From Planctomycetaceae bacterium (GTDB lineage: Bacteria; Planctomycetota; Planctomycetia; Pirellulales; Pirellulaceae): a DNA stretch of 64,000 nucleotides. Below are positions 8,167-18,014 of the stretch, one piece after another. Position 1 is the stretch's first letter, and each line of letters opens with the position of its first letter. Location of the stretch: positions 31,088 to 95,087 of the forward strand of contig SYJV01000075.1 of NCBI GenBank assembly GCA_005798335.1, read 5' to 3'. The notes below the pieces were generated by a model. The model made no database searches. It had not been told where the DNA came from and saw only the letters and a program-made list of their open reading frames with translations. Made by a program: the position numbers and the translations under genes.

Positions 8167-11100
8167 TTACTTCGCTGGTGTCTTGGTGAGCGACATAAGG
8201 AACTCCACGAGATCGACAAATTCTGTGTTGGTCAGGCGGCGATATACATCGTCGGGCATAATACTCGTTGGCTGGATGCGGCTTTCTTCGATTGTCAATT
8301 TAGCGACTTCGTGCGTCTTGCCCTGATTGTCGCTCAATGTGATATGTGTGGCTGACTCGCTTAATTTGACCCCTGTTAATACTTGACCGGTGTCGAGCAA
8401 CAAGAGCCAAGTTTCATAACTGGGGGCGACCGTACGGCTGGGTTCCAAGATCGATTCAACCAGATGAACTCGTGAAAAGCGATTCCCAATGGCTGTCAGA
8501 TCGGGGCCGATCCGACTACCTTGCTCCGAAATGCGATGACATTTTCCGCACAGCGATTTCTCCGTGTTCAGAAACAGCTCCTGTCCACGTTGCACGTTCC
8601 CGCGCCCGGCAAGCACCAACTGAGTCAATCGTTCGTGGTCAGCCTGCGAACTCTTGCGGCGAAATCGCATCTGATATTTCGTCTCATCGCCGTCGCCATC
8701 GATGCGGACCGCCAATCGATTGATACCTTTCGACAGAGTTGCGTCAAAACGATCGGAATCGACTTTGTAAGCGGCCACAGTATCGCGCGTGAAAATCGAA
8801 TTGCCGTTTAACCAAGCCGCCAGCTTTCCGCTGGCTGACGCCAAGAATTCCACTTCTTGTGATTCAGCCAGCTCAATGTCGGCAGTCGCTAGCCAAACTC
8901 GATCGCTTGACTTTGACTCGATTGAAGACAAGCGAACGCTTGCATCGATTCCCTCCGCAAGTTTCACTTGCCACTGCTCGCCTAGAATTGACTCGGCTTG
9001 CGTTGGCCTGGTTGGAACTAACTTACTGAGGTTCTTCTCCGCGGTCGTGGAGTCCATGGGGCCACAAACTTGCCAGCGCAAAACCACACCGTTGTTTCCC
9101 TGAAGCACGGAAATCGCACGCTCGATTCTGTGCCAATGTTCCGACGCTGACGATATCTTTCGCTGCCAACTAGCAAACGTCCGAACTACGGCGGTCAGTA
9201 CTTCCGTCGATCGACTCTTGTTCCCCAACGATGCGACAGGTTCGAGTTGTTGTGGGTCTCCCAGGTCGGCCAAATACGACAGCGCCGCGATCTGCGCTTC
9301 CTCGAACCGTAGTGCTTCGAGCGCAATCGGAAGCGCACGAGAGTCGGTAAGTTTCCTCAACGACTCGAGGCTCGCGCTCCGCATTGGCAGGTCCGATTCA
9401 CTAGCCATGGCCAGCAGCAAGTCGGCACCGTCACGCACATTCAGTTTGCCACACAAGTTGGCTGCCGCTCGGCGCACTCGGATATCCGAGTCTCGCATCA
9501 ATCGGATAACGTGTGGTGCAGCATCGGTGGATTCTAGACTTACGAGTGATTCTGCCGCCGCTGCGCGCACGTCGGCATCGCGAGAATCCAACCGCGTTAT
9601 TAAAGACGACGCAGCAGTCGCATGTAACTTAGGCTGTCGACCGAATTCGCGCAGCACCTCCGCGAGCACTGGACCATCTTCGAGCCCCGCGCCAATTTCA
9701 ATCAGGCGTTGTCCAGAAAGTTCATCGAGATCAGCTACGAATTTTGCCAGCGCCCGCAGACGATGTTCTGCCAGTAGCGATCGATTTCGGATAATTCCTT
9801 CCAACACACCGCGGACTTCCGCGACCGGTCGAGCATTCAGTGCGTCGAGTATTGCCGCAACGCCCTCGGGGCGCGTCTGGTCGCGCAGCCAACTCGCCAG
9901 CGAATCCAGTGGAATCGGAATTTCCTCTCGAAGCATGTGCCGCACGGTGTTTACTCTAACGTCCAAATCCGGGTCGCTCAGGGAATTGCCGAGTGCCGTT
10001 TCAATCGCTTGACTTTTTTCCCAAGCGATCGTATTGGCCGGTCGCGGCCCAGGTCGAAAGCCCCAATAGTCCCACTCGGCAGGCTGTTTATAAATGCGGG
10101 CGAGCAAATCGATGTACTCACAACGACGCTGTGGATCGGATTCCCGTTGCAGTCGCTTGTGCAGCCCGTCGGCGATCTGGGGAGTGGCTTGAGTAGCAAG
10201 TGCGCGCAGGGCCAAAGTGCGAAGCGTGGCTCGATTCGGCAACTCGACCTCCGCTGGCTCGTCCAGCAGATCCAATGCGCCGGACCAATTTCCACAGCGA
10301 CGGAGCATGATCATAGCCGCGTGCATCAGTGCTGGATCGCTCAGGTTGCAATGGGGACCCATCCATGCCGGTGCTTCCGACCACCGCAACCGGCCCTGAG
10401 CGACAATAACTTCAAGCTGAATTCTTGGTTCAGCTTGATTGGCCAGCCGAGCTAGACGGCGGCACATTTGTTCATCACCGCGACCGGCATCGATCCGATG
10501 GCTGGCAAGAATCGGATCCGACAAATCGGTGATCGCGCGAATCGCTTGAACGCGAACGCGCGTCTCCAAGTCGTGTTCGGCCATCTCAAACAGTACGTCG
10601 ATTGCTTGATCGCCGAGCTGGTGTGCCAGTATCCAAACAGTATGCAATCGGCCCAATACGTCGACTTGCCCAGACCGTAGTGCTTGCAACAGCGATTGCG
10701 CACCATCGCGACCGTGGTTCTCGATCGCCAATTGAGCCGCCACTCGCACGTGATAGCGATTCGAGTTCAAGCCATTCACCAATTCGTGAAATTCAGCAGC
10801 AGCGGCAAAATTGAGCAACGAATTGTTGACTTGGTCTTTCGAAGCCAGCGAAGTGACTCGATAGATGCGAGCACGTCCACGTTTGGGGCGCTGGCCATCG
10901 CACCAGTCGGAAATCAACAGAGATCCGTCTCGATCCACGACCAGATCAGTCGGCTTGAATCCATACGGATCATCGGGCGCTCCGACTGCAAAGTCGATTT
11001 CGTGCATTGGGGCAAAGCCGCTCTGAGACGCCTGCTTCGGATAGCGTACCACGGCTCGCCCCCATTCGCAAAAGTACAGGCTGTCGCGATACTCCGCGGG

Positions 11101-12018
11101 AAATGCGGTCTCTAGATAAGCGACTCCGCCCGCAGACGAACCGCGTCCCAAATCGGCCAGCGGCGGCATCGCTTCGGTGGGTCGATCTCGATAGAGATAG
11201 GGATATCCGTGGTCGGAACCGTGAAAACAATGACACACGCGAATCATATAATCGCCGCCATCGTTCTCGTTGTCGCGTACGAAGACGTTCAATTCCTCGT
11301 CGAGCGCGACGTCATAGATGTTGCGCAAGCCGTGTGAAAAAACATGCAGATCGCGCCCATCCGAACGACATCGCAGTATGCTCCCTTCCTGCACCAGCAA
11401 TCGGTCTCCTTCCGGTCGCCGAACGTCGCATCCGCGATCACCCAGCGCCAGGTACAGCCAGCCGTCGTGCCCGACCACGACTCCGTTCGCACAGTGAAGC
11501 CGATTCGAATTTTCCTCGGGCGGCAAACCCAGTCCACTCAACAGCTCGATCCGCTCTTCTGCTACATCGTCCCCATCTCGATCGCGCAGCTTGGTCAGAA
11601 ACGGAGCATGCATGACGTACACAGCGCCATCGTGAAACGCCAAACCTTGGATCGAATTAAAGCCATCCGCATAAACAGTCGTCGTGTCGGCATAGCCATC
11701 ACCATTCGAATCACGCACCACACGGACTTGGTCGCGGCGAACGATTTCGATACCCAATCCAGTCATATAGTCGTAAGCGACCAATAACGAACCTGCCGAG
11801 GGTCCCAACGCGATCACCGACGGATATTCGACCAATGGATCGCAAGCGAACAACGTAGCGCGAAAACCATCCGGAACCTTGAGCGGCGGAAATCGCTTTT
11901 CCGTGTCCGGACCAGTTGTAGGCGTGTCCGCCATAACCGCTGTCGCCAACAAGCTGAACACCGCCAGAGCCACCCCGCCCGCGCGACTCTGCGGCCGCCA
12001 ATTTTCTGTTCCGATCAT
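8167..12018 (-). CDS. PVC-type cytochrome c: propeller dehydrogenase-like + HEAT repeats + CxxCH
   Basis: A 1283-residue exported protein. ATG 12018 is preferred because GAGG stands six bases upstream of it; ATG 12030 is the alternative. After the signal peptide, residues 35-400 form a sorbosone/glucose-dehydrogenase-like propeller (RDRDGDDVAEE, ALGDRGCDVRRPEGD). Residues 420-920 are HEAT-like helical repeats. A beta-rich stretch of unclear type follows (950-1090), and a single haem c site CGKCH lies near residue 1157. This architecture is characteristic of planctomycete and verrucomicrobial PVC-type haem-binding proteins, thought to oxidise sugars or related compounds in the periplasm and pass electrons to a cytochrome. 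Substrate unknown. A second one lies at 51991-55341. Confidence 0.92.
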   Translation of the reverse strand: MIGTENWRPQSRAGGVALAVFSLLATAVMADTPTTGPDTEKRFPPLKVPDGFRATLFACDPLVEYPSVIALGPSAGSLLVAYDYMTGLGIEIVRRDQVRVVRDSNGDGYADTTTVYADGFNSIQGLAFHDGAVYVMHAPFLTKLRDRDGDDVAEERIELLSGLGLPPEENSNRLHCANGVVVGHDGWLYLALGDRGCDVRRPEGDRLLVQEGSILRCRSDGRDLHVFSHGLRNIYDVALDEELNVFVRDNENDGGDYMIRVCHCFHGSDHGYPYLYRDRPTEAMPPLADLGRGSSAGGVAYLETAFPAEYRDSLYFCEWGRAVVRYPKQASQSGFAPMHEIDFAVGAPDDPYGFKPTDLVVDRDGSLLISDWCDGQRPKRGRARIYRVTSLASKDQVNNSLLNFAAAAEFHELVNGLNSNRYHVRVAAQLAIENHGRDGAQSLLQALRSGQVDVLGRLHTVWILAHQLGDQAIDVLFEMAEHDLETRVRVQAIRAITDLSDPILASHRIDAGRGDEQMCRRLARLANQAEPRIQLEVIVAQGRLRWSEAPAWMGPHCNLSDPALMHAAMIMLRRCGNWSGALDLLDEPAEVELPNRATLRTLALRALATQATPQIADGLHKRLQRESDPQRRCEYIDLLARIYKQPAEWDYWGFRPGPRPANTIAWEKSQAIETALGNSLSDPDLDVRVNTVRHMLREEIPIPLDSLASWLRDQTRPEGVAAILDALNARPVAEVRGVLEGIIRNRSLLAEHRLRALAKFVADLDELSGQRLIEIGAGLEDGPVLAEVLREFGRQPKLHATAASSLITRLDSRDADVRAAAAESLVSLESTDAAPHVIRLMRDSDIRVRRAAANLCGKLNVRDGADLLLAMASESDLPMRSASLESLRKLTDSRALPIALEALRFEEAQIAALSYLADLGDPQQLEPVASLGNKSRSTEVLTAVVRTFASWQRKISSASEHWHRIERAISVLQGNNGVVLRWQVCGPMDSTTAEKNLSKLVPTRPTQAESILGEQWQVKLAEGIDASVRLSSIESKSSDRVWLATADIELAESQEVEFLASASGKLAAWLNGNSIFTRDTVAAYKVDSDRFDATLSKGINRLAVRIDGDGDETKYQMRFRRKSSQADHERLTQLVLAGRGNVQRGQELFLNTEKSLCGKCHRISEQGSRIGPDLTAIGNRFSRVHLVESILEPSRTVAPSYETWLLLLDTGQVLTGVKLSESATHITLSDNQGKTHEVAKLTIEESRIQPTSIMPDDVYRRLTNTEFVDLVEFLMSLTKTPAK

Positions 12019-12236
12019 GCTGAACCTCATCAAGTTGCTGTGGGAAAAATTAACCGAATAACAAGCAACAAGTCACAGTGAATTCCAGCGGGGCATTATA
12101 GAACAACGCCAGTTGTCAAAGAAGTTGACGGCCACAACGCGAAAAAACAGATCGCGAGAACTTGGAATGCTGCAAGTAGTACCTCATGATCGCCAACAAA
12201 CATTGGCGACGGCATGAAGGTCACTCGGATCAGTGC

Positions 12237-12887
12237 CTATCCATGGCGGTCAAGTTCAGCGAATAGATCTCCAAGCGAAAGAGTGAAACCGCAGAGGACG
12301 GTACCGCCGTCTAACGAGTCTCTCTCCTGCAATTTTGTGGAGTGCTCTGCCGAATGAAAAACGGTGGCAGTCCGAGAGCTGGGATCGATCAGCCATACAA
12401 GATGCACTCCAGCGGAAAAATATTCGCCGACCTTGATGTTCATTTCTGCAGGCGTGTTCGATTCGCTCAACACTTCGATGGCTAAGTCGGGAACCAGATC
12501 CGGGATTGGCTCGCCGGTCCAACGTCGCTGGGGAAAACGATTCCAGGACGCGAACGCTACATCGGGAATGCGGACCAAGCCTGGGAACAATCGCATCATG
12601 CCTTGCTCGCCCGTCACATACCCAAGATTCTGCGGCGCAACGAAGTTTCCTAGCATGCGGGCAATAAAAATTGCTAGTATCGATTCGCCATAACCCATCG
12701 CTTTCTCCACCAATACGCCATCGACTAATTCGCACATGCGATGTTCGCGCACTGCAATATCCAACACGTCGCGTTCAGTCGCCGTACCCAAAGGCGGGCG
12801 CAAGCGGATGCGACTTAACGGGATATGCCCCAGCCGATTCATTAGGTCGTCGAGCGTATGGAGTGAAGTTTCATTGACTGTAGCCAT
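12237..12887 (-). CDS. Uma2-family (DUF820) PD-(D/E)XK nuclease-like protein
   Basis: 216 residues. The typical Uma2 pattern is visible: PDVAFASWNRFP, then PDLAIEVLSESN, then KVGEYFSAGVHLVWLIDP, which carry the acidic and lysine residues of the PD-(D/E)XK fold. ATG 12887 has GAGGAA at good spacing. Uma2 proteins are abundant in cyanobacteria and planctomycetes, often as many scattered copies, with an unproven endonuclease role. It stands alone, 218 bases upstream of the cytochrome gene. Confidence 0.88.
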   Translation of the reverse strand: MATVNETSLHTLDDLMNRLGHIPLSRIRLRPPLGTATERDVLDIAVREHRMCELVDGVLVEKAMGYGESILAIFIARMLGNFVAPQNLGYVTGEQGMMRLFPGLVRIPDVAFASWNRFPQRRWTGEPIPDLVPDLAIEVLSESNTPAEMNIKVGEYFSAGVHLVWLIDPSSRTATVFHSAEHSTKLQERDSLDGGTVLCGFTLSLGDLFAELDRHG

Positions 12888-13062
12888 TCGGATTCCTCAC
12901 GGACAAATCGTTCTATTCGTCGTATCGAAATACAGTGCATTCTTTTCTTGCAGGACACACCGATTGCGTACTGTAGCGAACTTTGCAAGGTCTGCCTTCT
13001 TTTCGCTCGTTCCTTCCAAATCTTAACTGGACTTCAGGCTAACCGCCAACTCCACCAATGCC
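12888..13062. other. Start of a long non-coding intergenic region
   Basis: From 12888 to 13746 no intact gene is visible. This first part should carry the Uma2 promoter on the minus strand. The rest holds two copies of a diverged direct repeat, a transposase remnant and a degenerate palindrome, listed separately; 13424-13590 contains nothing recognisable. Confidence 0.5.
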
Positions 13063-13153
13063 GAGCAGCGAAGAGCCAAACACTGTGGATTTAGCTTTGC
13101 TTTCGAATGAGGCTGGACATGGAAACTCATGGCGCCACAAATTAGGCGGCTGG
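13063..13153 (+). repeat. Diverged direct repeat, copy A
   Basis: About 90 bases that recur at 13591-13677 in the same orientation. The two copies share GCGAAGAGCCAAACAC at the left end, TTTGCTT and GGAAA in the middle, and AATTAGGCGGCTGG at the right end, with scattered substitutions and small gaps between. Neither copy has a convincing open frame. Confidence 0.75.
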
Positions 13154-13197
13154 AGTGAATCTCTAGAGTTTAGCGGTTCCAGAAAGGGTATCGCCAA

Positions 13198-13335
13198 ATG
13201 TCAGCACGTAAGTTTTTTACACCTGAGCAGAAAGTAGCTATTTTGCGGGAGCACTTGCTCGATAACACCGAAGTCAAACCAACTCTTCGCGCCGTCCCCG
13301 GCTACGGAACCCTGGTAAGACGCGACCTATACTGA
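13198..13335 (+). pseudogene. Remnant of an IS transposase OrfA N-terminus
   Basis: ATG 13198 opens a 45-codon frame beginning MSARKFFTPEQKVAILREHL. This strongly resembles the start of IS3-type (OrfA/helix-turn-helix) transposases common in planctomycetes. After about 30 codons the resemblance stops and the frame ends at TGA 13333-13335, so the catalytic part is missing. No inverted-repeat ends of an insertion sequence could be placed around it. It is most likely a decayed fragment between the two copies of the 90-base direct repeat. Confidence 0.7.
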
Positions 13336-13365
13336 TCAAACTTGACATTCAGCGCTCTGAACTAC

Positions 13366-13423
13366 CAAGCCCGATGCGCAAGCGAGTGCGTGCCGGGACC
13401 GACGCACTGGCATGCGCGTCGGG
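13366..13423. repeat. Degenerate palindromic repeat, family copy 2
   Basis: The left side CAAGCCCGATGCGCAAGCGA at 13366-13385, continuing GTGCG, matches the left arm of the 23073 element with one substitution in the shared core. The right side at 13401-13423 (GACGCACTGGCATGCGCGTC) has lost several pairings. A decayed member of the same family. Confidence 0.65.
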
Positions 13424-13590
13424 AATTGCAGGGCTCGATCAGTGTAATCTAACAATCCTTGCCGCGAAAAAGCACAGAGAGCACAAAGCAACTGCAAAGC
13501 AATTGAGGTAGTATTCGCGAACGGTTGCACTGCTTGTAGATTGTCGAAGCTGGTTTTGTGTTCCTTGCGTTCTATAGCGGCTGGTCGAGC

Positions 13591-13677
13591 GAGCGAAGAG
13601 CCAAACACAACGGTTTTAACTTTGCTTCAAGTGCGGCTGCAATTGGAAATTCTTAGCGCAACGAATTAGGCGGCTGG
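13591..13677 (+). repeat. Diverged direct repeat, copy B
   Basis: The partner of 13063-13153. It ends 69 bases before the moxR start codon, so it could overlap that operon's promoter. Together the copies bracket about 440 bases holding the transposase remnant and the degenerate palindrome. Confidence 0.75.
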
Positions 13678-13746
13678 TTGCGGGGACAAGCTTGGTTTGG
13701 GTAGCTATACTCTTGAGATTGAACTTGTTGTGAGTGGAGAATTTTT

Positions 13747-14775
13747 GTGGTGGAACGGCCTGGACAGTTGATTGACCCTGACATGCAGCGAGCTGAACGA
13801 CTCAAGGATGCTTGCGCGCGAATCAAACGGCAGGTCGCTAAAGTGGTGGTTGGCCAAGATGAAGTGATCGACCAATTGTTGATCGCATTGTTGGCGCGGG
13901 GGCATTGCTTGCTTGAAGGTGTGCCGGGGCTGGCTAAGACGCTGATGGTTCGCTCGTTGGCACAGTCGATGGATTTGACTTTCCATCGCATTCAGTTCAC
14001 GCCGGACCTCATGCCAGCAGATATTACGGGAACGGATATCATTCAAGAGTCCGCGGACAGCGGGCGCAGGCAATTGGTGTTCGAGCGCGGACCGGTTTTT
14101 ACTCAACTACTGCTGGCCGATGAAATAAATCGTACTCCGCCCAAAACACAAGCGGCACTGTTGGAGGCGATGCAAGAGCACGAAGTGACCGTCGGTGGCA
14201 AGACCTATCAACTGGCCGAGCCTTTTTTTGTTCTGGCGACGCAGAATCCGATCGAGCAAGAAGGGACTTATCCTTTGCCCGAAGCGCAGCGCGATCGGTT
14301 TGTGTTTCACGTCGTGGTGAATTACCCATCGCGCGACGACGAATCTGAGATCATCGATCGCACAACGTCGACGTTCGAATCGCGCTTGGAACCAGTGGTA
14401 ACAGGCGCAGAGATTGTGGAGTTTCAGACGACCGTGCGCCAGGTTCCGTTGCCAACGCATGTCAAGTTGATGGTACTCGATTTGGTGCGATCGTTGCGAC
14501 CGGGCGAAGATAACTCGGCAGGCTGGGTTGCTCAGCTAGTGGAATGGGGACCGGGCCCGCGCGCTTGCCAGCAAATCGTATTGGCTGCCAAAGCACGCGC
14601 TTTGTTGCTGGGCAGGTACCACGTTACGATCGACGATATCGAAGCGCTAGCTTTGCCCGTGTTGCGGCATCGATTGGTGCCGACATTCTCCGCCGAAGCT
14701 GAAGGGTTGAGCGCGGACGATATCATCCATCGCGCATTGAAAGAATTGCCACGCCCTGCCGCAAAGCTCGTGTAG
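13747..14775 (+). CDS. MoxR-family AAA+ ATPase
   Basis: 342 residues. Walker A is GVPGLAKT near residues 58-65, Walker B is LLADEINR near 121, and [18 protein letters not shown] forms the sensor/arginine-finger region near 175. The start is GTG 13747 with GGAGA six bases upstream. MoxR ATPases act as chaperone-like remodelers and usually work with a DUF58 protein and VWA-domain membrane proteins; exactly these three follow on the same strand, 12 bases downstream and then overlapping. It is the first gene of that operon. Confidence 0.95.
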   Translation: MVERPGQLIDPDMQRAERLKDACARIKRQVAKVVVGQDEVIDQLLIALLARGHCLLEGVPGLAKTLMVRSLAQSMDLTFHRIQFTPDLMPADITGTDIIQESADSGRRQLVFERGPVFTQLLLADEINRTPPKTQAALLEAMQEHEVTVGGKTYQLAEPFFVLATQNPIEQEGTYPLPEAQRDRFVFHVVVNYPSRDDESEIIDRTTSTFESRLEPVVTGAEIVEFQTTVRQVPLPTHVKLMVLDLVRSLRPGEDNSAGWVAQLVEWGPGPRACQQIVLAAKARALLLGRYHVTIDDIEALALPVLRHRLVPTFSAEAEGLSADDIIHRALKELPRPAAKLV

Positions 14776-14787
14776 AGTTCCCTTCCC

Positions 14788-15693
14788 ATGCCGACTCCAT
14801 CCCAATTGCTCGATGTTCGTGACCGCGAGCGAGTCGCCAAACTTCAATTGCTCGCTCGCGAAGTAGTCGACGGCTTGACGGTCGGTATGCACAGTTCGCC
14901 GCACAAAGGATTCAGCATCGAATTCAAGGAGCATCGGCCATATGTGCGTGGTGACGAAGTGCGATCGTTGGACTGGAAACTGTATGCCAAGACGGATCGG
15001 CTGTACATTCGGCAATATGAAGAGGAAACGAATCTTCGCTGTATACTGCTGGTCGACCAAAGCGGTTCCATGGCCTATGCAGGCTCGCGATCGGCTGGCG
15101 TGTCGAAACACGAATTCAGCGTTCGCCTAGCCGCTTGTCTGGCAACTATGTTAATCGGCCAGCAGGATGCGGTGGGCGCGGTTACCTTCGATACTTCGGT
15201 GCGCCGGTTCGTGCCAGCTCGCAGCAAGCCAACTCATCTGCACAACTTGCTCGAATGTTTCGCGAGCTCGCGGGCAGGTGGCGAAACTTCGCTGGCCAGT
15301 GTGCTGACCGAGATGCATCCCAAATTGGATCGACGAGGACTGTTGGTTTTGATCTCGGACTGTTTTGATGACGTCACGAGTCTGCTCAAGACGTTGACAT
15401 TCTTTCGCCACGCTAGAAACGAGGTGTTGTTATTTCAAGTATCCGATCAGGACGAATTGGATTTTCCGTTTCGCGATAAGACTCAGTTTCGCTCGCTGGA
15501 GCAGCCTGCCCGGAATCGTTTGGTGGATGCGAAGCGATTGCGAGACGATTATCTGGAAAAAGTCACCGCCTTCAAAAATGAGTTGTCGGCTGGTTGCGCG
15601 CGATTGCATGTCGACTTAGTTCCTTGCACGACCGACCAATCACCATCGCAAGTTCTGTCGTCTTATCTCGGCGCGCGAGGACGAGCGAAGTGA
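14788..15693 (+). CDS. DUF58 domain protein
   Basis: 301 residues. The DUF58 hallmark RPYVRGDEVRSLDWK lies near residues 50-64, then YEEETNLRCILLVDQSGSM near 80-98, a VWA-like fold with the metal-site pattern DxSxS. It is cytoplasmic, with no membrane segment. It follows moxR by 12 bases, and its stop overlaps the GTG start of the BatA-like gene (15690), indicating translational coupling. The MoxR-DUF58 pair is a standard functional unit of unknown exact substrate. Confidence 0.93.
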   Translation: MPTPSQLLDVRDRERVAKLQLLAREVVDGLTVGMHSSPHKGFSIEFKEHRPYVRGDEVRSLDWKLYAKTDRLYIRQYEEETNLRCILLVDQSGSMAYAGSRSAGVSKHEFSVRLAACLATMLIGQQDAVGAVTFDTSVRRFVPARSKPTHLHNLLECFASSRAGGETSLASVLTEMHPKLDRRGLLVLISDCFDDVTSLLKTLTFFRHARNEVLLFQVSDQDELDFPFRDKTQFRSLEQPARNRLVDAKRLRDDYLEKVTAFKNELSAGCARLHVDLVPCTTDQSPSQVLSSYLGARGRAK

Positions 15694-18014
15694 CTTTCTT
15701 GAACGTATCGTTGGCTGCCGGCACAGCGGCTTGTCTAATTCCGCTGATAATTCATCTGCTGTCGCGATCTCGATTAAAGGTCATCGATTGGGGTGCGATG
15801 CACTGGATCGAATCCGCCGTTGAAACTAACGCTCGCCGAATTCAGTGGCATAGCCTGCTGTTGTTGCTGGTGCGGTGCATGATCCCAATCACCTTGGCAC
15901 TTTGTTTGGCGCGGCCCGTCTTGACTGTCTGGAAATCGCCTGGTTCGCAAGATCGAGCGAACGTGGTTTGGTTAGTCGATGACAGCTATTCGATGCACGC
16001 CCCGGCTTTGGTTGACGGTCAAGCTTCTTCGCGGACTGGGCTCGAACAATCGCTAACTGAAATTCGCAAGATCATCACCGGCATGGGCGCGGGCACTCAA
16101 CATTCTATCTTTACCATCGGTGCCGCGCCGGTGAACATTACTGGAGGTGGTTCAGTCGATTGGCCAGCGGCTAGTGGCTTTCTCAACTCGATTCCAGGTG
16201 GTGCCGGTGCCTGTCGCATGGTCGATTCGTTGAGTGCTGCGGCCACGGCCAACGGGCAAGCCAACCAGCCGCGTCGCCTCATCGTCTTGGTCAGCGACTT
16301 TCAACAATCGCAGTGGGAGGATGTGCTTGACAGTACGTTGCTGACGATCGGCGAGCGGTACAAGTCGATGCCGATAGCGCCACAGGTGGTGCTATTGCCG
16401 ATGTCCACGCAAGCGGCTGGCAACTTGTCCGTTGCCTGCATGTCGCAAGAGACTGCAGTGATCGGTGTCGGCCAGTCGATCGACATCACTACCAGTATCC
16501 GCAACCACAGCTCCAGCGTCATCACAAAGTTGCCCGTGGCAATCTCAGCCGATCACCAAGAACTGTCCACTAAATTCGTAGATATCGATCGCCAGTCCCA
16601 AACTCAGGTCTCGGTTTCGTGTCAGTTTGATTCTGTTGGATCGCACGTCGTTTCTTTCAAAGTTGCGGATGCGGCGTCGATCCGAGCCGATGACGCGGCA
16701 CATTTTCCTGTTCGCGTCGTGGATCAAATCAAGGTACTTGTTATCGCCGACCAACTCAGCTCGCCAGCCAAGGGCGCTATTGAAGAAGAATATTTGCGCT
16801 TCGCACTCGCTCCATTTGCCAGTGGGCGTACTGCCGGGCGCGATCTTGTCCAGGTCAGTTTTCTGGAGCCCAGTTCAGTCAGTTCGGAGGCATTAGAACC
16901 ATTCACGGCAGTTCTGCTGGGCGATATGACCAACCTCAATCCAGCGCTGGCTGACTGGCTGAGGCCGTACGTGGTTGGCGGCGGGACGCTGTTGATTTTC
17001 CCTGGGGACCAACAACAAGTCGCCTGGTGCAACAGCCAATTGGGCTCAGACAACGCAATTCTGCCGTTTCGTTTTGGAGCGCCCACAACTGTAGAGAACA
17101 AAATTGGCCCGGCAAACGAAATCAATCTGGGGCAGCGCGTCAGCCGTCAAATATACTCGCACCCAGCGCTGGGATTATTCAATGAACGCGAAAATGGTGA
17201 CCTGACGAGTGCGGAGTTCTTTCGCTGGCTGCGGCTGGAACCATTAGTAACGACTACGGACTCTTCCCCGAAGCGATCGGCAACTGGGACCATGAACTCG
17301 GCCAGTCCACCGACGGTTCTGGTGTCGTTGGACAATGGCGATCCCTTGATCACCGAACGCAAAATTGGACACGGGACCGTCATCCAATTTGCTTGCGAAC
17401 TGAATGATCAGTCGTCGAATCTCGTGTCGCGGCCAATGTTCTTGCCTCTCATTCAGCAATTGGTATTGGTCTCAACTTTTTCTGTAGCTGAAGCGCATCG
17501 TGTTGAGACGGGACAAGACTTTGTCGTGCGACTGAGCGATGTAGCTCGCCAGGAAATTAATTCCAAAACGACAACCGCGAAAAAAAACGAAACGACAAAG
17601 AGCGGACGTGTTACTTTCCACAATGCCGTGATCGTGACGCCAACCGGATTGCGGCAGCATTTGGATATTATTCGCGAGGCGTCAGCGGACTGGATTAAGT
17701 ATCCTGCCGCGCGAGTTCCTGGAGTATACACATTCGAGTTTGGTTCCACGGCGGCATCGGCGACCAAAGTGGAATACTTGGTGGCGGCAAACGTTCCAGA
17801 CGAATCGAATTTGGAACGGTTGCCGCGCGAGCGGTTGGAAAAGATTGCCGAGTTGCTGGGTGCCGAGGTCGTGTCAACCGCGAGTGAGTTCCTGCAAACT
17901 GAGAGGCAGCGCCGCAATGGAAAAGAGATCTGGCCCTATTTGCTGATTTTGGTGGTTGTCTTGCTGTTTACCGAATTGATCATTCAACAACGTCAAGCTC
18001 GGACAACCGCATGA
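15690..18014 (+). CDS. BatA-like membrane protein with VWA domain
   Basis: 774 residues from GTG 15690, chosen because the conserved BatA N-terminus (FLNVSLAAGTAACLIPLIIH) begins directly after it and the start overlaps the DUF58 stop. The first membrane segment is at residues 5-22, a second near 55-70, and a VWA domain with DDSYS at the metal site lies near residue 95. A long periplasmic region with ThuA/glutamine-amidotransferase-like stretches (PYVVGGGTLLIFPGD) follows, and a last membrane segment near 755 is followed by a short basic tail. The BatA N-terminal (aerotolerance) family is typical of planctomycetes and Bacteroidetes. Confidence 0.9.
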   Translation: MTFLNVSLAAGTAACLIPLIIHLLSRSRLKVIDWGAMHWIESAVETNARRIQWHSLLLLLVRCMIPITLALCLARPVLTVWKSPGSQDRANVVWLVDDSYSMHAPALVDGQASSRTGLEQSLTEIRKIITGMGAGTQHSIFTIGAAPVNITGGGSVDWPAASGFLNSIPGGAGACRMVDSLSAAATANGQANQPRRLIVLVSDFQQSQWEDVLDSTLLTIGERYKSMPIAPQVVLLPMSTQAAGNLSVACMSQETAVIGVGQSIDITTSIRNHSSSVITKLPVAISADHQELSTKFVDIDRQSQTQVSVSCQFDSVGSHVVSFKVADAASIRADDAAHFPVRVVDQIKVLVIADQLSSPAKGAIEEEYLRFALAPFASGRTAGRDLVQVSFLEPSSVSSEALEPFTAVLLGDMTNLNPALADWLRPYVVGGGTLLIFPGDQQQVAWCNSQLGSDNAILPFRFGAPTTVENKIGPANEINLGQRVSRQIYSHPALGLFNERENGDLTSAEFFRWLRLEPLVTTTDSSPKRSATGTMNSASPPTVLVSLDNGDPLITERKIGHGTVIQFACELNDQSSNLVSRPMFLPLIQQLVLVSTFSVAEAHRVETGQDFVVRLSDVARQEINSKTTTAKKNETTKSGRVTFHNAVIVTPTGLRQHLDIIREASADWIKYPAARVPGVYTFEFGSTAASATKVEYLVAANVPDESNLERLPRERLEKIAELLGAEVVSTASEFLQTERQRRNGKEIWPYLLILVVVLLFTELIIQQRQARTTA

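Noticed and set aside
9218..10012. Long open frame (264 codons) antisense to the first PVC cytochrome
   Set aside because: Serine/arginine-rich composition typical of a frame opposite a real gene; the sense gene has clear domain motifs throughout.
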